A stretch of DNA of 64,000 nucleotides from Rhyacophila brunnea (taxonomy: Eukaryota > Arthropoda > Insecta > Trichoptera > Rhyacophilidae), in NCBI GenBank assembly GCA_022495005.1, contig JAGYXB010000157.1:310001-374000 (forward strand), given 5' to 3'. Position 1 is the first letter of the stretch, and each line of letters opens with the position of its first letter. Positions 55,396-64,000 of the stretch are shown here, piece by piece. A program made the translations under genes and the position numbers. The notes under the pieces were generated by a model. It worked only from the letters and a program-made list of their open reading frames with translations. It did not search any database and was not told the origin of the DNA.

Positions 55396-56730
55396 TAATA
55401 TTTTTTTGTTCTACAGTTTCTTCATGATTGCAATATGAACTGACCATAATAGAGCATCACACATTAAAAAAATATATTATTCTTCGCTCTGAAAAGAGTA
55501 AGTAAAAGTACGACTAATGTACTTCTTTCACAAAATACGTTTTTCATATAATATTATGGTTCTGAAAATTTCATTCATCAAATTATTCATCTGAGAATTT
55601 TGCTCTCAAATGGGTCTATATAATACTCTATAATATTCGTCTATTAGTTTAATTAATTTCTTAAGATATTCTAATAATATTTACCACAAATAAAAAAAAA
55701 TCTAATTGGTTTTACTGCTTATATGATATTTTGGACTTATGTAATGCGGTCTATTCATTAAAGCTTATAAAAATTGACTGTATATAATATTATTGCAATT
55801 ATTCTAGTCAAATATGGAGTTTTTCAGTCTGTCTGGTACATAATGATAAATCAAAATTAATGCCAAAACATTTAAAATTTTCGCAAAGAGATCTTTTGAT
55901 TTTTATTATACATTCAAAGCGTAAAAGTTTGATAATAAATTAACCGATCATAAATCAAATCGAACCTAACAAAGTGAAACGAGATAAAATTTATCTGACG
56001 TTTTGTAAACTTTTTACTCTTTGACGATATTTCCCCCATTTAAATCGATGGCTCTGGGCCGTTTTTTTCTCCGAAAAGATAAAAGAAGAGTCATTTTTGC
56101 TTATATTTCGTATAAGTTTTGTACAATTCAGTAATAAAATACGCATTGCTATGATTAAGCCAAACGTATCTCGTTTAGCATAACTTTACAATATTACAAT
56201 TCATTTAAAATATGCAACTTTACAAATGTAGTAAAAAATAAGAACGAGTATCTAAAAATAATTTATTACAGTTTCTTTATCATGTCATGATCATATTTTT
56301 TTCTAAATTGCTAAGTTATGTTTCTCCAGCGTAAATTATTGTATCCATAATGCTCATTGCTGGATACATTAAATGACATGCATAGAGTATCAAAATACGT
56401 TCAACATCAAAATACAAGATCTGTTAAAAAATTATTTGTTATTTGGGTTGAAAAATATAATTATTATTGATGGTCTAAAATAGTAGTACCCGTTAAAATA
56501 GCCTCTTTATAAATCAGTCAATCAAAACCACCGACATGCAGTCATCTTTGAACTGGTCCTTAATCCGTGCGATTGGATGTGTTCCGAAAGTCTGCTGAAT
56601 CTAGCAAATGATTTTCTTTGCGTACCTAACGTTAAACTTAATGCAAAATTTGATACAATCCAATTATTCAAGTCATTCCATTATTTTGCATGAAATGAAA
56701 ATCCAACAACTGATGATTACACTACCATCT
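55396..56730. other. Gene-free AT-rich stretch
   Basis: No coding or repeated feature recognised. Confidence 0.5.
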
Positions 56731-56732
56731 GA

Positions 56733-57068
56733 GTGCTAGTAACGCTTTCTGCTGGCAAGTCTAAATTATCCACAAGGATACGTTTTGACTCTTCAATTGA
56801 GATGACCTCCCATCATGCCCCCCACAGGCTGACAAAGGTCTACTACGGGCCCCAGGATAAAGGAAACGTGAAGTGGCGGGTCCGCCTTCTAAGTGAGAAT
56901 TTACAGAAAACGAAAAGTATTTTTCATAAATCATTGACTTTTTTTCAATCCATCCAACTTTTAGTATATGAGGTATGTATCATACTGACTTTTAGTTTCG
57001 TCTCTAAATTTATTATCATTTATATAATGCTCTTATTTTTGTTAATGGGCAACACGTGTTTGTTTTGA
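56733..57068 (+). CDS. Unrecognised 111-codon frame, possibly an exon remnant
   Basis: The first half (about 56740-56910) is GC-richer than any neighbour and reads SIEMTSHHAPHRLTKVYYGP then QDKGNVKWRVRLL, with a balanced residue mix. The second half is AT-driven and hydrophobic (Phe, Ile, Leu), ending in a possible membrane-like run that is probably readthrough into AT-rich DNA. A CCCACAG word before GCTGACAAAG could be a splice acceptor. No family recognised and no transposon similarity noticed. Confidence 0.2.
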   Translation: MLVTLSAGKSKLSTRIRFDSSIEMTSHHAPHRLTKVYYGPQDKGNVKWRVRLLSENLQKTKSIFHKSLTFFQSIQLLVYEVCIILTFSFVSKFIIIYIMLLFLLMGNTCLF

Positions 57069-57227
57069 TAAATATAAAAAGAAAATCAATCGCTTTTTTA
57101 TTAAATTTTTGTGAATCGAAAACGATTTAGTGAGATTAAGATAAATGAAGATTAAATTCAATAAAAATATGTAATAGGTTACTTGGCTGTAACAAATATA
57201 ACATATCGAATAATAGATAAAATATCC

Positions 57228-57352
57228 TTAATACTTTGGACGCGGAAGACGCACACGGCGCGTAATGACCAGGCGGCCGATCGATGTAATTAACGTGCAT
57301 TTTAAAGGGGGCAATTAAAATCTCATTATCTATTCAGCAGCGAAAGCGTTAA
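57228..57352. mobile_element. Short TTAA-flanked MITE, copy 2
   Basis: Sister of 38341-38464, 125 bp from TTAA to TTAA, same orientation. Shared blocks run through GCGTAATGACCAGGCGGCCG and ATCGATGTAATTAACGTGCA to CAGCAGCGAAAGCGTTAA. Flanks are unrelated to those at 38.3 kb. Confidence 0.87.
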
Positions 57353-57389
57353 TTTTACCTGATGCGTACCCTGGGTTTCCCCGGAATAC

Positions 57390-57510
57390 CAGTTGGGAAT
57401 CGCTGCTGTGGAGTATCATAATGGCATTGACCTTGGCAATAGTAGGAAGTTACGCTAAAGATCCTAGCCTGGGTGCCCATTTCAAGATGTGGGGTCCTTG
57501 CCTCCCGTAA
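57390..57510 (+). repeat. GC-rich block related to the 42.1 kb TTAA element
   Basis: GATCCTAGCCTGGGTGCCCA then TTTCAAGATGTGGGGTCC parallels CATCCTAGTCTGGGGGCCCG then CTTCAGAATGTGGGGGCC at 42465-42501. Neither TTAA ends nor inverted termini are clear here. A degraded end of the same element is likely. The 65-codon minus-strand frame over it is incidental. Confidence 0.5.
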
Positions 57511-57519
57511 TTTAATCGT

Positions 57520-58185
57520 TTCCGCGGGAAAAACAACGGTCGCAATACTCATTTTTATATAAAATCTGTACGTTGTGGTCTATTAATCATATTATCCTAA
57601 TCATCAAAGAATAAGTTAAGATTGTTGTAATAAAGCAAAGTTTTTATAATAAAAAATCTACGAGAATTCCCCTAATACTCTCGCATACTTTATCCGCGCA
57701 AAAAAAGCATTCTTCCCTATTGCGAATCGACTGACAAAACCTATATTTGTGCTCCCAAGTGCCAACTGGTGTTGCAATCTTTCGGCAATTAATCATGGCG
57801 CAAGTGTCCTGTGACGTCATTAGCTGACGCCGCTTAGTGTTTCCACAGGGGAAAAAATATTTACCCCTTGTACAGTTTTCCCCATTTTCCCTCCACCCAA
57901 TATATTATTATCTACTTATATATCTGAAGTGTTAATGAACTTTGTGAAGAGGAGTTATGTAACATAAGCTAATATCACATCAATAGCTTAGTGACTCGCT
58001 TTTCTTTTTCATAGAATAAAGCCGAAGTTAACATAACAATTATAATAAAATTTGGCTACCTCTTGTGGCTTGTTATTATAATTATACTGGAAAAATTAAT
58101 AATATTACCACTTACCAGGTAGTATCTACAATATCTATCATAATAGTGTATATTTTAAATCCATAGATTTTTTAAAGGCTTTAAA
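57520..58185. other. Gene-free stretch with a GC-richer patch
   Basis: A patch at about 57640-57900 contains a CRE-like TGACGTCA (about 57810) and several CCCC words, possibly promoter-like. No gene could be attached. Confidence 0.35.
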
Positions 58186-58189
58186 ATCG

Positions 58190-58330
58190 TGCCAAGTTCC
58201 GGGCTGCCGCCAGAAAAGGTTTTCTAAAAAATTGTTGTAAGCCATTCACTGACACATGAAAAAACAACACTTTCATTTTCCAATAATGGAATTAGAACCC
58301 GGAATTCATCGCGGACGCATTACGTGAATT
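58190..58330 (-). mobile_element. Probable SINE-2 relic
   Basis: GTAAGCCATTCACTGACACA and TTAGAACCCGGAATTCATCG then CGGACGCATTAC match the order of the 40.6 kb SINE-2 (GTAAGCCACTTGCTCAAC ... GAACCGGAGAA ... CGCGGATGC) at low identity. The A-box region is decayed. Confidence 0.45.
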
Positions 58331-59695
58331 TATTTTAAGTTTTTTTTTAATTTAAATAGATTTACTAATGGGATTCCGCCTCCACCACCTCCATTCAAAG
58401 GTTGGGAACTTTGAGAATGCTGACATCAGGCTCTAGCTAGATAATCTAAATATAAATGTTTAATGTTGAAAGTTATTTTCTTGTGTCTAAGTTTTTGTGA
58501 AAGTTTTAGACTGATAGGATCATTAATAAAAATTTAAAAAATAGTTTTACTTTGTATAGTAAACTTATGGTTGAAGTACCGTACATAATTGAGGTTTAAA
58601 TAATATAATATATTGTGATCGTATCTGTGTACCTACTAAATTTCAAGACTCTCGATATATAGAAAGAAGACAAAAATTGAGAGTGAAAACGTAACACCGA
58701 AACTTGAAGAATGTTGCAGATGTTAAATAGTATTTTATATAGTAAGTTTATTCTGAATAAAATTTATTATAATATACTGACATAATATTATTTCAATGAT
58801 TAATTAAATGAAATATTTTGAGAATATTTTGCTGTTGTGGAAAACTTTATCCAAACGCATTCAAAGTATTATAAAATTGCAAGACTGGCTGTTTTTACAC
58901 TCAAAATAACGTAATTAATAGCTTTTTCGTCAGAGGGAGACACTGTCATCAGGACAAGCTTTCATGGTTTGAGCATTTAAGCAGATATTTAATTAAGATA
59001 ACAAAAGCTCGGCAGCGGATAATGCTAATGGTTTATCCATTTTAAAACACTTCAATATTTTATATACTTACTAAACTTATACAAAAGTTTTCCGATCAAA
59101 AGAATTTTTAAATAGCAGATGAAAATATAATCTTAAATAAAATACAGGGTGAGGGATGAATATTACTAAAACTTTATGTTAATAATAAACCTTTATTGTT
59201 TTTATGAAATAAACTATAAGAAAATGACTAATAACTCAGTTCTAGTTTTCTTCTTGATTATGACCCCATCGCTTATATATCTCAACTTCGACCTTACCAA
59301 ATACTACGAGTTTTGCCAGATTATCATCATTCCGATGGGGTCTATGTCCAAAAATTAAGACCATATGGTATAGAAAAACTAAAGAATCTTTAGTTTACTG
59401 CTGATCGACTCATTCTTTCGTTTTTCTGGCAACAAGACAGTCATCATCCACCTCCACCGTCATATTTAAATTAAGCTTTACCGAAAGTTTTCTTTTGTAG
59501 ATAAAGTAACGAAATATTAATTTTAAGAAGTTTGAGAACAGAAAAATTATTAAAAAGCCTTTTTTAACATGGCCTTATTCCTCTAAAATAAATGATTCAA
59601 TTTAATATGCCACACTTGCTGACTTAAGTTGGAATTTTCTCTTATTTTAATGGTATTAGTTGAGTACCTGCTTAGATTTATTTTTGTAATATAAT
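58331..59695. other. Gene-free AT-rich stretch
   Basis: No coding, RNA or paired element recognised. Confidence 0.5.
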
Positions 59696-59699
59696 ATAA

Positions 59700-59885
59700 G
59701 AATACAATGAACTAAATTCCTATTGAACATACATCATTTTGAAACCACTTCTGAGAAAATATATTATAGCCAATAAAAAAAATCTTTTTATAAAAGAGTG
59801 CGACACCCGGCAGGAATTGAACCTGCGTCTCTTGGGTTTCACGCTCTGTGCATTACCACTATGTTATGACTGCCATGCTTAATTG
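59700..59885 (-). mobile_element. SINE-1 copy with tRNA-like head
   Basis: On the minus strand the head reads GGCAGTCATAACATAGTGGT (A-box-like TAACATAGTGG), then CGCAGGTTCAATTCCTGCCG with B-box GGTTCAATTCC, ending GGGTGTCGC. The body matches SINE-1: AAAGATTTTTTTTATTGGCT, TTTCTCAGAAGTGGTTTCAA, GATGTATGTTCAATAGG. The orientation is opposite to the 60.1 kb copy, from which it is separated by about 230 bp. Confidence 0.82.
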
Positions 59886-60107
59886 TGACAAATTTTAACG
59901 ACATATTGGCCTTTTAATACCTGTTCACATGCGCTCTCTAAATTAAGTTACGGTAGGCGATCGGTTTTGGGTTCTAAATTAAAGCATTTATTATTTTAAT
60001 TACTAACTGACGTCACGGATCACTCCATTATTTTCTGTTGTAACTTACTTGAACTTGCTAAAAATTTTAATTAACTATTTCTTATAACTATAGGCTAGGT
60101 TATATAA

Positions 60108-60290
60108 CTAGGTTCGATTCCTGCCGGGTGTCTTACTTTTTTAAAAAAGATTTTTTCTATTAGTTATAATATATGTATTTTCTCAGAAGTGTTTTCAAAA
60201 TTATATATGTTCAATACCTAAATATTAGAATGGCACATTCTTAATAATATATTGTGAATTATTTGTTGAATAAAAGAAGTAGTTAATTTA
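60108..60290 (+). mobile_element. SINE-1 copy, head truncated
   Basis: Only the B-box end of the head remains (GGTTCGATTCCTGCCGGGTG), followed by the full body (GATTTTTTCTATTAGTTATA, TTTCTCAGAAGTGTTTTCAA, TTATATATGTTCAATACC) and tail (TTGTGAATTATTTGTTGAAT then AAAAGAAG). With 59700-59885 it forms an inverted pair. Confidence 0.85.
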
Positions 60291-60709
60291 AATTCATATT
60301 ATTAATAATATAATATAATCATTTTCTATAAAACTATATATTATGATAGAAGAAAATTTTCTTCCATTAATTTAATGGAAAATTATCAGTCTACTGGCAA
60401 TATATAAACTATTTACCAATACATTTTCATACTCCATCAGTTCCAGAACAGACGAGTCGACTAAATTTCCTTCAGTAAATCGTTACAGATTCCTTCATGG
60501 GTCGATACATTTTGTATTGGAAGTCAACAATCACGTGCCATATTGAATTGCAGACGCAATACTCGGAAACCTTTCATCAATCTATATTAGCGAAATGCGG
60601 ACGTGATATTTACTGGAATTTCACCGAGATAATATATAAGTATATAATATGTTATATAGGTACATATAAGTATATACACGGATTATAAAAACGAACATAT
60701 TAACCTATG

Positions 60710-61020
60710 TTAATACTATCGACCGTAAGTACTGGATGAAATTTGAATTTAAATTCTAATGAATTTAAGTTTTGTACTATTCTCGCGTTGGTTTGAAAAT
60801 CAACGCGAAGAAAACCAATGTTTTGTGTAATAGCACCTGTCCTGATCCAGATTTTCCTTGATTGTATTGATTTTTTATATAAGTTAGAGTAAATAGCGTT
60901 CATGGTCAGTATGTGTTTGCCTTTTGGTGAGTATACAAAGTGCCTGAAGATGCCGAAAGGCGAAACCCAGGCCGCAAAAATGCCTCACATGTGTCAGTGC
61001 AAAACTTAAATCCATTAGAA
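60710..61020. repeat. Repeat P, fullest copy, with inverted ends and hammerhead-like core
   Basis: It starts TTAATACTATCGACCGTAAG and GGATGAAATTTGAATTTAAA. An inner unit has inverted ends: TCTAATGAATTTAAGTTTTG (about 60756) and CAAAACTTAAATCCATTAGA (about 61000). Near the right end lies GCCTGAAGATGCCGAAAGGC then GAAACCCAGGC (60942-60972), which folds as nested stems (GCCTG/CAGGC outside, GCC-GAAA-GGC inside). It also has the order CTGANGA, stem, GAAA of hammerhead ribozymes, a motif known from Penelope-like retroelements. A small hairpin TCGCGTTGGTTTGAAAATCA near 60783 is also present. Non-coding. Confidence 0.75.
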
Positions 61021-61790
61021 TATTAACCAATAATCAAAACATTTTTGAAATGATAAAATAATTAGAAAATTCATAGTATACCACTGTGTTAATATTATTC
61101 TGAATTTCTTTTAGCATCTAAATTATTGATATCATTATTCATGGTCATTAGTCTTGTATTTCCATGGTTTCCTGATCAATTATACTATTTTATCAATTCG
61201 AGAAGGTCTATTAGTACCTACTTAAAATCGTCATTTGATTAATTATTTTTTTAAAATAAATTTCCATTGCCCACTTAAGTATATTTAAAAAAAACATAAA
61301 TTTTCATTGAAAATAAGAATGAATTCTACTTGAATTCATTTTTGTTTATACCTAATAAAAATAATGACTTACAAAAGACTGGAATTTTTAGAGGTGGTGC
61401 GTGGTGTCGATAAATGCTATAATTAAAATTATAATATTAATAATAATAAATAATAGATAAAATATATAATTAATAATAAAACCTTAAAAAAAACATTATT
61501 AAGAAATATATTAAAAGATAAAGATTTGTATATCGGCTAAGAATGTCACCATGATTACAAGAGATGGCTAAGAAAACTATTACAACAGAGATAATATAAT
61601 ATTTAATCTAATTTATTTATTTTTGTATGAAATATTACGCAAAATATAGACTCTAGATAGGAAAATGGGCGTAACCCTCAGTTTTATTCAAAATAGTAGG
61701 TAATTAACTTTGTAGACGACTAAATATTGTGTCCAAAGGATGTAAGCTGCAAATTCCGATTTGTTATATAATTTAAGCTAACAATTGATA
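61021..61790. other. Gene-free AT-rich stretch
   Basis: No feature recognised. Confidence 0.5.
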
Positions 61791-61950
61791 GAAATACTGA
61801 ATAATGAAATGTCATTTCATATTGATTTCCATAGTAACACACGTATATATTATTTAATAATTTAGTTGCTAGGACTCCCTAGCAACCAATAATGGTATCG
61901 AAATAACTTTTCATACAAAACAGAATTCAAATTTAATTTGGATAGAATTC
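61791..61950 (-). repeat. Interspersed repeat R1, copy 3 (partial)
   Basis: Matches the inner third of R1: GAAATGTCATTTCATATTGA, TTTCCATAGTAACACACGTA, TAATTTAGTTGCTAGGA, ATCGAAATAACTTTTCATAC. The hairpin TTGCTAGG-ACTC-CCTAGCAA is perfect here. Outer parts are missing. Confidence 0.82.
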
Positions 61951-63184
61951 TGCAATACGAAAAAGGTTCGAAAGCACTGATAAAGCACTAATGTGCCGAC
62001 TCTTACTATATTTTACGTAATAACATTCTATGGAATCGTAGAAGGATTTATCAATATTTTTTGACTCGTGGAAAGGGAATATAAATGAACTCCAGGTGGC
62101 GTTAGTCACGTTTTCACGTGTTCAATTGTCTTAAAATCACGTGCTACGTTTATTGATAACGTGAAATATTACAATTTTGCTCACTATGCTATTTCTTTTC
62201 ACATAGGCTTCCATAACATTTGAAATATTATAAAATCGTACGTAAAAGAAATCAAAGTTCATTCAAGAAAATGTCACCCGTTGTGATTTCATTATTTTTT
62301 ATTTTGTACCTATTTTTTTTATATAACTTTTAACAGTCAGACAAAATAAAATTTTACTATTATATATTTGTACTTTATTAATGACGTATACTTTTGGCCG
62401 ATAGTGCGATACTTTTGATTCGATATCGATTATGTCATCGACATTGTCATCGAGGGTGGTTTCTTGTCTAACAGTTATATATTATATTATTATAGAGGTA
62501 GATATTTACCTAATTGTTATATTTATGTGGTTAACTTTGTTTGTATATATTGATAATAAGATACCTTATCCACAAAATATTAATTATTGTCTGATTTTTT
62601 TGAATTGATTTTGAGGAAAATGTATGTTTTTTTTTAAATTTAGTTTAGTGCAATTCAGCAATGCATAATGAAAATCTAGTTTAATATGGAATTAACCCAG
62701 ATATTTCAGTAATTACCTTAATTAATGATTATTTTCAAAAAGGGTTATTTGCTTTTATGATACATTGAATAAATTTTTGCCTCTTTTTTTGCTGAATTAT
62801 AAACAATCTTTCTACACCGAATGGTATTATTAACTCAAAACCTTGAAATATTGAGTTTTTTCTTTATTAAAAGAAGAATCAATATGTACCATAAATTATT
62901 GTTAGGCTTTTTTCGCTCATAAAAGGGTATTTATTATATTGTAAGTTAGTAATTTTAAGTTAGTTAAGTAATAAGTATATTATTTTCTCAGCTACCATTT
63001 TTAATAATTTTCAATGATCTTTATACATAATGTGTTTCTTTTAATTTTAATGTATCTTTGGTCATAGTAACAGATTATAGGGTTATCACCGCGAATTTTT
63101 CATTCTTCTTTTCTCATTGTAAAGGCCATTTATTATACAACAGATAATGAGTACTGGATTTAAATATTAAATGTATGTAACGAG
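61951..63184. other. Gene-free AT-rich stretch
   Basis: No coding or repeated feature recognised. Confidence 0.5.
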
Positions 63185-63290
63185 CTCGAAATTTGAGAAA
63201 AAAAGGAAAAAGAATACACGATGACAACCCAACAATCTATTACGATAAGAAACATCCATGAAATTCTCAAACAATATGCGTCTTAGATCA
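63185..63290 (+). repeat. Copy of the 40.98 kb insertion sequence
   Basis: AAAGAATACACGATGACAAC, then CAATCTATTACGATAAGAAA and ATTCTCAAACAATATG parallel the segment at 40995-41066 (GAAGTACACGCGGTGGTAAT, AATCTTTTACGATAAAAAAC, GTCTCAAACATTAT). Both may be the 3' end of one retroelement; the encoded frame is not convincingly conserved. Confidence 0.55.
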
Positions 63291-63293
63291 TTT

Positions 63294-63716
63294 CATTTTA
63301 CAACGTTTTTCTTAGCTCATATTCTTATTTGACCAGTGGTTCTTTGTCCGGTACAAATCTTGCAATCGATTTTTAACTAACTTCCCGACTAGTTAGACAT
63401 TTAAAACTTTTATAATATATCAGAACACGATGTCAATGCATTTTTTAAATACTTTTAGCCATCTTTAAGTAGAATTGAATTAATTTTCAGTTAATTCTGT
63501 TTTGTATGAAAAGTTATTTCGACACCATTATTGGTTGCTATTCTGGGGTCCTAGCAACTAAATTATTAATAATATATACGTGCGTTACTATGGAAACCAA
63601 TATGACATGTCAAGTACAATTTTTTTTGATCGTTTAAGTTAGTCAAGTCAAGTTTATATGGTTCACCAGAATTAAAAAACGTTGTATGTTAAAAGTTTTT
63701 TTTATCTTGTAATTAT
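63294..63716 (+). repeat. Interspersed repeat R1, copy 4
   Basis: Almost full-length sister of 10808-11263 in the same orientation, with TTTGTCCGGTACAAATCTTG, TTAACTAACTTCCCGACTAG, TGTATGAAAAGTTATTTCGA and TTTTTGATCGTTTAAG. The hairpin stem is partly lost (GGTTGCTATTCTGGGGTCCT). It abuts the 63185 repeat. Confidence 0.87.
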
Positions 63717-64000
63717 TTACCTATGTTAATGAATTACTAATATTAATGAATAATATAATGTTTGCCAAAAAAAAATATTTGCTCTCCTTAATGTGCCGTA
63801 ATTATTATCTCTAGTAATAAAAATTGATGGAGGTCACCGCTTTGAAACAAATAATTAAATTATTATACTTTATAATTATACATACTTTTATAAATATTTG
63901 AATTAACTTTTGCTATAAGTATCTACACTAATAGATATTATTAGTCGATTGCACTGTTGTGAATAATAATGTTGGAATGATACTGGATAAAATAATATGT
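63717..64000. other. AT-rich end of window
   Basis: Nothing recognisable; the window edge is not an element boundary. Confidence 0.5.

Noticed and set aside
31159..60015. TGACGTCA CRE-like palindromes near 31159, 57810 and 60008
   Set aside because: Three 8-mers in 64 kb are not remarkable enough and no promoter could be tied to them.

Overview
The window looks like AT-rich nuclear DNA from an insect, and I find no intact gene, rRNA operon or CRISPR array in it. The best lineage clues are TTAGG pentamers (the insect-type telomere repeat), the recurring TAGGTACCTA/TACCTACCTA and TAATATTATT word style, and RTE-type LINE relics ending in (TGA)n. The word style is like aphids and related Hemiptera, but that host guess is inference. 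Open reading frames never exceed about 133 codons, and most lie in or opposite mobile-element debris.

The structure comes from layered transposable elements. (1) Short inverted-repeat DNA elements (MITEs): TA-flanked ones at 2.2, 12.2, 32.4, 45.4 and 52.6 kb, the last three sharing one terminus; hAT-like ones with 8-bp target duplications at 21.1, 24.7, 47.0 and 48.8 kb; TTAA-flanked, piggyBac-like ones at 38.3, 42.1, 44.6, 50.1 and 57.2 kb; and long foldbacks at 16.8, 26.7, 29.8, 39.6, 41.6, 44.0 and 50.7 kb. (2) tRNA-headed SINEs in two families: SINE-1 at 14.9, 48.5, 49.1, 53.7, 53.9, 59.8 and 60.1 kb, and SINE-2 at 40.6, 42.5, 45.9 and 58.2 kb. (3) LINE 3' ends at 33.4, 34.2, 35.8, 41.2 and 46.7 kb, with weaker traces at 23.6 and 24.4 kb. 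(4) A four-copy hairpin repeat at 10.8, 25.9, 61.8 and 63.3 kb, and a second repeat carrying a hammerhead-like core at 8.3, 50.4 and 60.7 kb.

The most unusual observation is that two unrelated foldback families (26.7/44.0 kb and 47.0/48.8 kb) carry a short TTAGG telomere-like tract at their symmetry centre. Several insertions are nested: a MITE inside a foldback at 44.2 kb, a TTAA element inside a SINE-2 at 42.1 kb, a hAT-like element in a LINE (TGA)n tail at 47.0 kb, and a TTAA element at the edge of another repeat at 50.4 kb. These give a relative insertion order. The first 30 kb are comparatively sparse; 32-61 kb is the dense accessory zone. All calls come from reading the sequence by eye, so coordinates of degenerate repeats are approximate.
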